DNA of 64,000 nt from NCBI RefSeq assembly GCF_022869865.1, contig NZ_CP094984.1:992001-1056000 (forward strand). Reading direction: 5' to 3'. Source of the DNA: Arthrobacter zhangbolii (GTDB lineage Bacteria > Actinomycetota > Actinomycetes > Actinomycetales > Micrococcaceae). Made by a program: the position numbers and the translations under genes. Shown here one piece after another: positions 47,733 through 55,562 of the stretch. The stretch's first letter is position 1, and each line of letters opens with the position of its first letter. The notes beneath the pieces were generated by a model. The model did no database searches, was not told the DNA's origin, and saw nothing but the letters and a program-made list of their open reading frames with translations.

Positions 47733-48263
47733 CTAGTCCGTGCCGGTCAGTGACGCCCGCAGTGCGGCACCTTTGGCCATGGCGGTCTGGCGAAGGGCAC
47801 CGGCAAAATCGATGAGCTGTTCCTGCAGCCGTGCGGCCAGCGGGTCGGTTCCCGCGGCGAGCATCCGGACTGCCAGCAGGCCGGCATTGCGTGCCCCGCC
47901 GATCGAGACGGTTGCCACGGGAACCCCCGCCGGCATCTGGACAATCGAAAGCAGGGAATCCATGCCGTCCAGGTACTTCAGCGGCACGGGTACGCCGATC
48001 ACCGGAAGAGGCGTTACCGAGGCCAGCATGCCCGGCAGGTGCGCTGCGCCGCCGGCCCCGGCAATAAGGACACGCAGCCCGCGCCGGTGCGCGTTCCGTC
48101 CGTAATCAAGCATGTCCTCGGGCATACGGTGCGCGGACACCACGTCTGCTTCGTAGGGAATGTCGAACTCAGCCAGTGCCGCCGCCGCTGCGTCCATCAC
48201 GGGCCAGTCGGAATCGGACCCCATCACTAGGCCGACCAGCGGCGTGGTTGCACGGTGGGGCAT
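47733..48263 (-). CDS. purE: N5-carboxyaminoimidazole ribonucleotide mutase
   Basis: A 176-residue class I PurE that moves the carboxyl group of N5-CAIR to form CAIR in purine synthesis. Landmarks are [20 protein letters not shown] near residue 10, [20 protein letters not shown] near 43 with the catalytic His, and [16 protein letters not shown] near 67. The ATG at 48263 lies four bases after the purK stop, giving tight coupling with its substrate-producing partner. Confidence 0.96.
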   Translation of the reverse strand: MPHRATTPLVGLVMGSDSDWPVMDAAAAALAEFDIPYEADVVSAHRMPEDMLDYGRNAHRRGLRVLIAGAGGAAHLPGMLASVTPLPVIGVPVPLKYLDGMDSLLSIVQMPAGVPVATVSIGGARNAGLLAVRMLAAGTDPLAARLQEQLIDFAGALRQTAMAKGAALRASLTGTD

Positions 48264-48266
48264 GCT

Positions 48267-49433
48267 TCAGTTCTCCTTCATGGGGTCGCGGCCGTCACGG
48301 ATAATGGCCGCTGCCCGGCCGGCACTGCGCCGAAGAGCGGGAAGCTCGTCGGTGCTGCCGATGACATTAACGTGGCCGATCTTACGTCCCGGACGCACTG
48401 ATTTGCCGTAAGTGTGTACCTTGACGGCGGGTTCCGCCGCCAGCGCGAGGGGATAGGCGGAAAACAGGTCGCTGTTCTCCCCGCCGAGGAAATTCTTCAT
48501 CACGGCCGCACCGCTTGTCAGAGCTGTGTCACCCAGAGGCAGGTTCAGGACCGCCCGCAGATGCTGCTCGAACTGGCCCGTCACCGAGCCGTCCATGGTC
48601 CAGTGACCGGAGTTGTGCGGGCGCATGGCCAGTTCATTGATCAGGAACCCGCAGCCACGGCCGGGTGTTTCGAAGAGCTCCACGGCCATGACGCCGGTAA
48701 CTTCCAGCTCTTCGGCCAGGCGCAGGGCTGCTGCTGCCGCCGCGGCCGCTATCTCCGGGTCCAGGTCCTGGGCGGGAGCGATCACTTCGTCGCAGACGCC
48801 GTCCACCTGGATCGAGTGCACTACGGGCCAGGCCCTGCTGCTGCCGCCGGGGGTGCGGGCAACCAGCGCGGACAGCTCCCGGCTGAACGGGACCTTTTCT
48901 TCAACCAGCAGCGGGCCGTTGCCGAACCAGTCGGTGCAGTCCAGGGCCGCGGCTGCATCCTCCACAATCCGGACGCCCTTGCCGTCATACCCGCCGCGGG
49001 GGGTTTTCAGGACCACGGGCCAGCCTGTGGTGTCACCGAACGCGGTGAGGGCCCGGACGTCGGACACTTCCGCCCAGCGGGGATTGGGCAGGCCGAGCCG
49101 GTCCACGGCCGAACGCATCACGAGTTTGTCCTGGGCATGCAGGAGCGCGTTCGGACCGGGCTGCACATTGATCCCCTTCTCCACGAGGGCGTGCAGGTGT
49201 TCTCCGGGCACATGCTCATGGTCGAAGGTGAGCACGTCCACGCCGGCGGCGAAGTCGGCAAGAACTGCCAGATCGCGGTAGTCGCCGACTGTGGCATTCG
49301 CCACTGCGGCAACGGCCGACACGTCGGGAGCCTCGGCGAGCACACGCAGCTCGAATCCGAGTTCTGTGGCCACCGGGGCCATCATCCGGGCGAGCTGGCC
49401 GCCGCCTATCACACCGATAATTGGAAAATCCAC
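48267..49433 (-). CDS. purK: N5-carboxyaminoimidazole ribonucleotide synthase
   Basis: A 388-residue ATP-grasp enzyme making N5-CAIR from AIR, bicarbonate and ATP. The N-terminus is IIGVIGGGQLARMMAPVATELG, the ATP-grasp core includes WPVVLKTPRGGYDGKGVRIVE near 138 and VMAVELFETPGRGCGFLINELAMRPHNSGHWTMD near 250. The start codon is GTG at 49433; a TACCCT hexamer ends six bases upstream and no ribosome site is visible, so the message may be leaderless. A carbonic anhydrase elsewhere in the window could supply bicarbonate. Divergent from the GtrA gene. Confidence 0.95.
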   Translation of the reverse strand: MDFPIIGVIGGGQLARMMAPVATELGFELRVLAEAPDVSAVAAVANATVGDYRDLAVLADFAAGVDVLTFDHEHVPGEHLHALVEKGINVQPGPNALLHAQDKLVMRSAVDRLGLPNPRWAEVSDVRALTAFGDTTGWPVVLKTPRGGYDGKGVRIVEDAAAALDCTDWFGNGPLLVEEKVPFSRELSALVARTPGGSSRAWPVVHSIQVDGVCDEVIAPAQDLDPEIAAAAAAAALRLAEELEVTGVMAVELFETPGRGCGFLINELAMRPHNSGHWTMDGSVTGQFEQHLRAVLNLPLGDTALTSGAAVMKNFLGGENSDLFSAYPLALAAEPAVKVHTYGKSVRPGRKIGHVNVIGSTDELPALRRSAGRAAAIIRDGRDPMKEN

Positions 49434-49439
49434 GCCTTA

Positions 49440-49445
49440 AGGGTA
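49440..49445 (-). promoter_or_regulatory. Possible leaderless -10 for purK
   Basis: TACCCT on the minus strand, six bases before the GTG at 49433. A weak match to TATAAT but in the same position as elsewhere in the window. Confidence 0.35.
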
Positions 49446-49614
49446 CCGAAAAGGCCTGCAGATCCCGCTCTGCTACGCCGCTGTCCTTGGCCTTACCAAG
49501 CAAACACCCACCAAGGAGCGGTAAGATCGCCTCTTGACCGCCGTGCGTCCGCGCGACGGCTATGGGCAGTCGCCGTCTCTACCGGCCGCTGTCACCGATC
49601 GGCCTCGGAGGGTC

Positions 49615-50331
49615 ATGTTTACATCGCTGCAATCCCGTCTTCGGGGCCTTGTTTCCCTGTTTTGGCGGGAAGTTGCCAAGTTCGGAACCGTAGGTGCGAT
49701 GGCCTTCGTCATCGATAACGGCCTGACCCTTTTCCTGATGCACGGGCCGATGTCCGGCAGCGAGGTCAAGGCCCGTTTCGTCGGTGCGGTGACCGCCACC
49801 CTGTTCTCCTGGGTTGCCAACCGTTACTGGACCTTCCGGCGCCGCCGGAACCAGAACAAAGTTGCCCGCGAACTGGGGCTGTTTGTCCTCATCAACGGTG
49901 TGGGCATCCTGATTTCCACCGGCTTTACCTGGGTGGCCCGGTACCCGATGGGAATCCAGGACAAGAACCTGCTGTTCCTGGCCGGTGTACTCGGCATTTG
50001 CGTGGCCACCGTGCTGCGCTTCTTCGCCTACCGGTTCTGGGTCTTCAACGCCGAACTGGACCAGGAACCCGGGTTCGAGCAGGACTACGAGCTCCTGGAA
50101 GAGCCGGCAGCCCAGCGCCCGGCACGCGGCGCCCGCGCCGTCGGCGTTCCCCGCACCGAAGACGGCCCGGCGCCGGGGTCCGAAGCCGGCACGGGCCACC
50201 GCGGCACCGTCGACGCCGGAGTGGTCAACACGGGTGCGCTGAACACCGGTGCCCTCAACAACGCCTCTGCCGAGTCCCCGGCTCCGGAAAACACCCGAAC
50301 CGGGAACCCTGTCAGGCCTCCAAACGCCTAG
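49615..50331 (+). CDS. GtrA family membrane protein
   Basis: About 238 residues. Four membrane helices in the first 145 residues: EVAKFGTVGAMAFVIDNGLTLFL, KARFVGAVTATLFSWVANRYWTFRRRRNQ, LGLFVLINGVGILIST and GVLGICVATVLRFFAYRFWVF, the GtrA pattern. GtrA proteins help flip or use polyprenyl-phosphate sugars. A long disordered tail (about 150-238) ends in repeated NTGALN. I choose the ATG at 49615 with GGAGGG close upstream. The TTG at 49534 is possible and lies six bases after TAAGAT, so transcription may start there. The tail overlaps the convergent TIGR03089 gene by 20 bases. Corresponds in order to Rv3277 beside purK. Confidence 0.87.
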   Translation: MFTSLQSRLRGLVSLFWREVAKFGTVGAMAFVIDNGLTLFLMHGPMSGSEVKARFVGAVTATLFSWVANRYWTFRRRRNQNKVARELGLFVLINGVGILISTGFTWVARYPMGIQDKNLLFLAGVLGICVATVLRFFAYRFWVFNAELDQEPGFEQDYELLEEPAAQRPARGARAVGVPRTEDGPAPGSEAGTGHRGTVDAGVVNTGALNTGALNNASAESPAPENTRTGNPVRPPNA

Positions 50332-51034
50332 TCACCCGCTCGGAAGCGAGCAGCCGTTCGCCGGGCTCCGTGCCGGCCGGGGTAAGCACCACGGAGCCGC
50401 CCGCCGCCCAGATCCGCAGCGCTTCGGCCAGGACCAGGGGCAAGTCAGCTGAGGCTGCCAGCAGGACCTCGGCCGATCCATCCTCCGCCTTCACGGGCAG
50501 TGCAGCATAGGTTACGGTTCCGCTGAGTTCCGCCGACGCCGTTGCCGCGTGCACCTCCAGGGCCGCCCCGGCCGCCTCCGGTGCTCCTTCTGATACGTAG
50601 GTGTCCGCGTAGGACCGGATCTCGGCGGCATAATCCACCACGCCGGCAGGCAGGTCCCCCGGGAACGAGAGGTCCAGTGCCCCCGGAGCCACTGCGACCA
50701 CCGTGCCCTGCGCATCGGGTTCAGGTGAATCGGTCACCGTCACTTCTGCCGCCGTGCCGCCATCACCCAGCACCGCGGTGCCGCCGGTCTGCCAGACTGC
50801 CAGCACCCACACCAGGGTCTTCCAATGCACGGGCAGATCCAACCGGACGCGCATGCCGGGCTCGGCATCCAGTTCATCCATCAGGAAATTCGAGGTTTTG
50901 GCAACCCAGTTGTCCAGGACTTTCCCCGACAGCTCGATCCGCTCCCCGGCGTCGCCGTACCAGATCAGCGCAGGGGAGGTGGCCTGCCGGGTGCGCAGGT
51001 TGGACAGGAGGGTGCTTACTGCGGACGTCGTCAT
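50312..51034 (-). CDS. TIGR03089 family protein (degenerate acyl-AMP-ligase-like)
   Basis: A 240-residue soluble protein of the actinobacterial TIGR03089 family. It resembles the N-terminal part of ANL adenylating enzymes (SPALIWYGDAGERIELSGKVLDNWVAKTSNFL near residue 20, HWKTLVWVLAVWQTGGTAVL near 70). It lacks the AMP-binding P-loop and the C-terminal domain, so catalysis is unlikely. Function unknown. ATG at 51034 with GAAAGAGGCTCCACCG upstream. In mycobacteria the family member sits close to LCP and cell-wall sugar genes, and here too it is near GtrA and LCP. Confidence 0.88.
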   Translation of the reverse strand: MTTSAVSTLLSNLRTRQATSPALIWYGDAGERIELSGKVLDNWVAKTSNFLMDELDAEPGMRVRLDLPVHWKTLVWVLAVWQTGGTAVLGDGGTAAEVTVTDSPEPDAQGTVVAVAPGALDLSFPGDLPAGVVDYAAEIRSYADTYVSEGAPEAAGAALEVHAATASAELSGTVTYAALPVKAEDGSAEVLLAASADLPLVLAEALRIWAAGGSVVLTPAGTEPGERLLASERVTRRLEA

Positions 51035-51399
51035 TCGGTGGAGCCTCTTTCTCTAAGTGCCGTACTGCTCTCGAAGTGCCGTACTGCGGGCTGCCGGGCT
51101 TCAGCGAAGGCCGTTGCACGTAGCCGCCCGGGAAAAGTCCGGGGCAGCCGAAAAAGTTCCGGCTGCCGGCGTGCCGGGTGTAAAGTCCGACGCGCCGGGA
51201 AAATGAAGAAAATCCCGGGCGTGGCGTTCCCCGCATCTGCCGATTGAACTCTATAGGATGCCTGAACAGCTTGACGGAGCCGTATTACACACGTGTAATT
51301 AGGTATCGGATTTGCTCCAGCCACAAGGGAGGACCCGCGGGTTATGCCTGCGGTCCCGCCACACAGCCGCTGCTGGGGCAATAACACCGGGAGGACTCC
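51035..51399. other. 365-base intergenic region upstream of the whiB-like gene
   Basis: No gene supported. It holds a 14-bp direct repeat AAGTGCCGTACTGC (51056-51069 and 51075-51088), an 8-bp stem-loop GGCAGCCG/CGGCTGCC (51143-51167), and the whiB promoter at 51271-51299. The leader of about 95 bases ends in GGAGG at 51391-51395. Confidence 0.6.
51271..51299 (+). promoter_or_regulatory. whiB promoter with a dyad over the -10
   Basis: TTGACG (51271-51276), 17-base spacer, TGTAAT (51294-51299): near-consensus. ATTACAC-AC-GTGTAAT (51284-51299) is a perfect 7-2-7 inverted repeat covering the -10, resembling BldD half-sites with one extra spacer base. Confidence 0.65.
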
Positions 51400-51942
51400 A
51401 TGGGGCAAGCAGAACACAACCGGGACAGCAGCGTCATAGCCGAACAGGCGTCGGCGAGCTACGGTTCCAGAGGCGTACCAGTTGACTGGTACGTGGATCC
51501 TGCGGACCCGGGAGCCGCAGAGAGGTACCGCCGCGAGGCGGCGGGATCGCTGGATGACCAGGCCACGGCTTTCCTGGCCGCCCATGAGGCACTGGCGGAC
51601 GTTCCCGAGGAAACCGAACCGGTACTGGATCCGCCGGTCTCCCTCTTTTCCGGTCCTCCCGCCGAAGACCGCCCGGTGTGGATCGGGTTGCCCGGTCTGG
51701 GCCAGGACTACGCCGATGAAGGCGAACTCGGGTGGCAGGCCGATGCACTGTGTGCGCAGACGGACCCTGAAGCCTTTTTCCCCGAAAAGGGCGGTTCCAC
51801 GCGGGATGCCAAGAAGGTCTGCGCAGCCTGCAATGTGCGCTCGCAGTGCCTGGAATACGCACTCGCCAACGATGAGCGGTTCGGCATCTGGGGCGGACTG
51901 TCCGAGCGTGAACGCCGCCGGCTTCGGAAGCAGGCAGTCTAA
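51400..51942 (+). CDS. whiB2: WhiB family iron-sulfur transcription factor (WhiB2/WhmD-like)
   Basis: A 180-residue protein with a WhiB C-terminal half. Four iron-sulfur ligands are visible: Cys118 (ALCAQTD), Cys141, Cys144 (CAAC) and Cys150, then the turn GIWGG (162-166) and basic SERERRRLRKQ tail that binds DNA with sigma-A. The sequence around DPEAFFPEKGGSTRDAKKVC is closest to WhiB2/WhmD of mycobacteria and WhiB of Streptomyces, which control septation and sporulation. The first 105 residues are an acidic extension longer than usual. ATG has GGAGGACTCC upstream. Its TAA overlaps the next gene in TAATT. Confidence 0.93.
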   Translation: MGQAEHNRDSSVIAEQASASYGSRGVPVDWYVDPADPGAAERYRREAAGSLDDQATAFLAAHEALADVPEETEPVLDPPVSLFSGPPAEDRPVWIGLPGLGQDYADEGELGWQADALCAQTDPEAFFPEKGGSTRDAKKVCAACNVRSQCLEYALANDERFGIWGGLSERERRRLRKQAV

Positions 51943-54900
51943 TTCTTTCGCAAGTCCATGTCTGCGCCATTGTCGTAGCCCACAATGGCGCCCAATATCT
52001 TCCTGAAACACTGTCCGCCCTCACCGCACAAACGCGGCAGCCGGACTTCTTTATCGGCGTCGACGCCGGATCAACCGACGCCAGCGCCTCCGTGCTCCAG
52101 CTCGGCCTGCCGGTAGGAAGCCCGGTCATTGCCGCACCGGCCCGCAGCGGTTTCGGTGCGGCAGTGAAGGCCGGCCTGGCGGAGCTCCCTGAACACCGCC
52201 GTGCCGCCGGCGCCGGCGCGAACACTGAAGGCGCAGCGGATCCCGATCCGGAGCACGAGTGGATCTGGCTGCTGCATGACGATTCCGCCCCGGATCCCGG
52301 CGCGCTCGACGAGCTTCTCCTGGCAGTGGAGCGGGCGCCGTCCGTCACTATTGCCGGCACCAAGCAGGTGGAGTGGGATAACGAACGCCGGCTCGTGGAC
52401 GTGGGCATCACGGTCAACCGGTGGGCCGAGCGGCTGACCATGGTTGACGCGGATGAGCTGGACCAGGGCCAGTATGACTTCCGCAGTGACACCTTTGCCG
52501 TGAATTCGGCCGGGATGCTGATCCGCCGTGATGTTTGGGACCAGCTGGGCGGATTCGATCCTGCCCTGCCTGGCAGCGGCGACGACATTGACCTGTGCTG
52601 GCGGAACCGGCTGGCCGGAAACCGCGTTGTGGTGGTCCCCGCCGCCCGCGTCCGCCATGCCGGTAACCGTCCCAACCCAGCAGGCGCCGCCTCGACTGCC
52701 CGCCGGGCGGAAATTTTCCTGCGGCTCAAGCACGCCCCGCTCTGGCAGGTTCCCTTCCTGATGGTTGGCGCCGTCCTGGGCGGGATCGGACGTTTCTTCC
52801 TCGGGATGCTGGCCAAGGACCCCGGTTATGCCGCGGCGGCGCTGCTGACCAGCACCGCCGCCGTCTTCAGGCCCGTGGACTTGTACCGTTCACGCAAACA
52901 GGCCGCGGCAACCCGGCGTCGTCCGCGCAACGCGGTAAATGCCCTCCGAAGCGGTCCCCGCGAGGTCCGTGAGCACCGGCGGTCCCTGACCGAAGCCCGG
53001 GCCGCTGCGCTGGCGCCGGAAACCGCGTCAACCGGTGGCCAGGAGTATGTTCCCAGCGGTGACGCCAATGATGACTTTGCCGCTCTTGAAGGCCCCGGCC
53101 GCAGCTGGGTTGGCATCGGCGCGCTGACGGCTGCCTTGCTCCTGACCGGTGCCTCGCTCGCCGCCCTGCACCGTTTCCTGGGCGCCTCGGCCCTTGCCGG
53201 GGGAGCCCTCGCGCCCCTTGGCCAGGGTGTTGGCACGGTCTGGACCGCAGCAACCGGCTGGTGGGCGCAGATCGGGTCCGGATATCCCGCCCATGCCGAT
53301 CCGTTCACCTACGTTCTGGCCCTGCTTGCCCTGGCCGGCTTCGGCAACGGCAGCGCCGCCGTGCTGGTACTTGTGATGCTTGCCCTGCCGCTGGCAGGGC
53401 TGAGCGCATGGTTTACCGCCGGAGCGTTCACCGCGCACCGCGGACTCCGTTTCTGGGCGGCCATGTTCTGGGCTGCAGTCCCCGCCTTCCAGATTGCCCT
53501 GGGCGAAGGCAGACTGGGCGCCATCCTGGTGCATATCCTGCTGCCCCTGACGGTGCTGTCCGTTGCCCGGGCCGTGGGCGCCGGCTCCGCTGCCCGGTTG
53601 GGAAGCAACCCGGAGACTGCCGCCGGACCGGCCGGAGCCGCGATACTGGGACAGGCAAGCGGGAAAACCCGGCCGGCCGGTGCCCCGTCCTGGACAGCCG
53701 CGGCCGTTGCCGGCCTGCTCCTGGCTGTGCTCACCGCTGCCGCACCTTTGACGTTTGCCCTTGCGGTTTTTGCTGTCTTCCTGCTGACGCTCGCCCTGCG
53801 GGGCAGGGCGCGAACGCTCTGGTGGGCCTTGCTGCCACCGATTGCCATGCTCCTGCCGCAGGTTCTTTCGGCAGCGCCGAATCTCCGCAGCCTCCTTGCG
53901 GATCCAGGGCTTCCGCTCGCGTTCGACCGCGCCGAACCGTGGCAGCAGCTGCTGGGCTATCCGGTGGCCTTCGACGTCGAGGGAACCCTCGGCGGACTGC
54001 TTCCCCAGGGTCCCTGGCACCTCCTGCTGGCGCTGGTTATAGGCGCCCCGGTGGTGTTGCTGGCGGTCGTGTCCCTCTTCCGCTCAGCCACTGCTCCGTT
54101 GGGGCGGCTGACCTGGCTGCTGGTTCTGCTGGCGCTCCTCCTGAACCTGGCTGCCTCGTATGTGGGCACCGCTGCGGCTCCCGAGGCCGTAGTTACACCC
54201 TTTACCGGGCCACTGGTCTCCGCCGCGGTGCTGCTGTTGCTCTGCGCCGCTCTGGCGGCGGCGGGGGACCTGCTGGGCGGTCCTGCCCGGTCCGTCTCCC
54301 GGGAGCGCGCTCCGGAGGGCGCAACTGCTCCGGCTGTACGCCGTCCGCGCCGGGCCCTGGCCCTGGTGCTGGGTACGGTGCTGGCGGCCGGCCCCGCCGC
54401 GAGCCTGGCCCTGTGGGCTGTTCCACAGTTCACCGGCAGCGGGTTTACCGGGAACGCCACCGAAGCTGAAGCCGGCGCAGCCGGTATCCTCCCCGGATTC
54501 ACCACCGACATTGACGGTGCTCCGGCGCGCAGCCTGCCGGCTACCGCTGCGGACGCAGGCAATGGTGAAGCGCAGTCACGCAGCCTGGTCCTGCGGGCGG
54601 ATGAACAGGGTAATGTCACTGCGGCCCTGATGCGCGGCGGTGGCACAACTCTGGAACAGCTCTCCACCATTTATGCTGCCCGCACCCTGGAGGGCATGCC
54701 GGGGGTACCGGCCGAAGACGACCCCGCCACGGCTGACCTGCGGCGGGCGGTGGCGGTGATTACCGCCGGTACCGGGGTGGACCCGCGTCCGGACCTGGCC
54801 CGCCTTGGCGTTGCCTTTGTGGTGTTGCAGGAATCGGATACGGCGGCGGAGCTGCTGGCGGGCCGCATGGACTCCGTTCCCGGCCTCGCTGCCGTTGGCC

Positions 54901-55562
54901 AGACCGAATCTGGTTGGCTCTGGCGGGTTACCGAACCATTGAATGACGCGGGTACCGAAACGCAGTCCGGCGTGGGCTCACGGGTACGCATCCTCAACGC
55001 AGACGGCAGCACGGCTGCAGCGGTCCCGTCCGGTACCGAGGGCGTCCGGGCGTCCATTCCTGCCGGCGGGGAGGGACGGCAGCTGGTGCTCGCCGAACGC
55101 GCAGACGCCGGTTGGCATGCGAGCCTTGACGGCAGGCAGCTGACGGCCGTGGACAGTGAGTGGGCCCAGGCCTTCGAACTGCCGGCCGACGGCGGCGAGC
55201 TGGAAGTGGCCTACTCCAGTCCGTGGGAACCCTGGGTGGAAGCACTGCAGCTGCTGGTGATTGGCCTGACGGTGCTGCTGGCACTGCCCACGCCGGCCGC
55301 CGGCCGCACCGTGCGGCTGCCGGGCAGGCGCGACGCGCCGCAGCGCCGGGAAGGGCCGCCGGAAACGGGCGGTGCTTCTGCGGGCGCACTGCCGCAGCCG
55401 CCCGCCAGCCATATGGCGGTGGTTTCCGCTTCCGGCAGCACGACGCCGGCTTCGTCCGAACAGACGGTGGCGTCCACCCCGGAGTCCACCAACCGGGCGC
55501 CGGTCCACTCCGGAGCCGCCACCCACCCGGAACAGCGTGCCTCGGAAGGAAGCAAGCCATGA
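51942..55562 (+). CDS. Giant membrane glycosyltransferase family 2 protein, probable ATT start
   Basis: The GT2 frame begins directly at the whiB stop. Its first conventional start is the GTG at 52092, but residues before it encode the essential first strand (CAIVVAHNGAQYLPETLSALTAQ) and the DAGSTD donor motif. The only plausible start is ATT at 51942, overlapping the whiB TAA in TAATT. That gives about 1206 residues. The GT2 domain spans about 1-290, with GSGDDIDLCWRNRLAG near residue 212. About a dozen membrane helices (about 290-820), an extracellular domain (820-1100), a last helix and a Pro/Ser tail follow. Family homologues in actinobacteria lie beside whiB2 and are thought to build surface polysaccharide. 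Donor and acceptor unknown. Confidence 0.85.
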   Translation: MLSQVHVCAIVVAHNGAQYLPETLSALTAQTRQPDFFIGVDAGSTDASASVLQLGLPVGSPVIAAPARSGFGAAVKAGLAELPEHRRAAGAGANTEGAADPDPEHEWIWLLHDDSAPDPGALDELLLAVERAPSVTIAGTKQVEWDNERRLVDVGITVNRWAERLTMVDADELDQGQYDFRSDTFAVNSAGMLIRRDVWDQLGGFDPALPGSGDDIDLCWRNRLAGNRVVVVPAARVRHAGNRPNPAGAASTARRAEIFLRLKHAPLWQVPFLMVGAVLGGIGRFFLGMLAKDPGYAAAALLTSTAAVFRPVDLYRSRKQAAATRRRPRNAVNALRSGPREVREHRRSLTEARAAALAPETASTGGQEYVPSGDANDDFAALEGPGRSWVGIGALTAALLLTGASLAALHRFLGASALAGGALAPLGQGVGTVWTAATGWWAQIGSGYPAHADPFTYVLALLALAGFGNGSAAVLVLVMLALPLAGLSAWFTAGAFTAHRGLRFWAAMFWAAVPAFQIALGEGRLGAILVHILLPLTVLSVARAVGAGSAARLGSNPETAAGPAGAAILGQASGKTRPAGAPSWTAAAVAGLLLAVLTAAAPLTFALAVFAVFLLTLALRGRARTLWWALLPPIAMLLPQVLSAAPNLRSLLADPGLPLAFDRAEPWQQLLGYPVAFDVEGTLGGLLPQGPWHLLLALVIGAPVVLLAVVSLFRSATAPLGRLTWLLVLLALLLNLAASYVGTAAAPEAVVTPFTGPLVSAAVLLLLCAALAAAGDLLGGPARSVSRERAPEGATAPAVRRPRRALALVLGTVLAAGPAASLALWAVPQFTGSGFTGNATEAEAGAAGILPGFTTDIDGAPARSLPATAADAGNGEAQSRSLVLRADEQGNVTAALMRGGGTTLEQLSTIYAARTLEGMPGVPAEDDPATADLRRAVAVITAGTGVDPRPDLARLGVAFVVLQESDTAAELLAGRMDSVPGLAAVGQTESGWLWRVTEPLNDAGTETQSGVGSRVRILNADGSTAAAVPSGTEGVRASIPAGGEGRQLVLAERADAGWHASLDGRQLTAVDSEWAQAFELPADGGELEVAYSSPWEPWVEALQLLVIGLTVLLALPTPAAGRTVRLPGRRDAPQRREGPPETGGASAGALPQPPASHMAVVSASGSTTPASSEQTVASTPESTNRAPVHSGAATHPEQRASEGSKP

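Noticed and set aside
52092-52094. GTG at 52092 as start of the GT2 protein
   Set aside because: It would delete the first strand and donor-binding DAGSTD motif of the GT2 fold, which are encoded in frame immediately upstream.
53028-54020. 330-codon minus-strand frame opposite the GT2 gene
   Set aside because: Gly/Gln/Arg-rich antisense shadow without start signal or homology.
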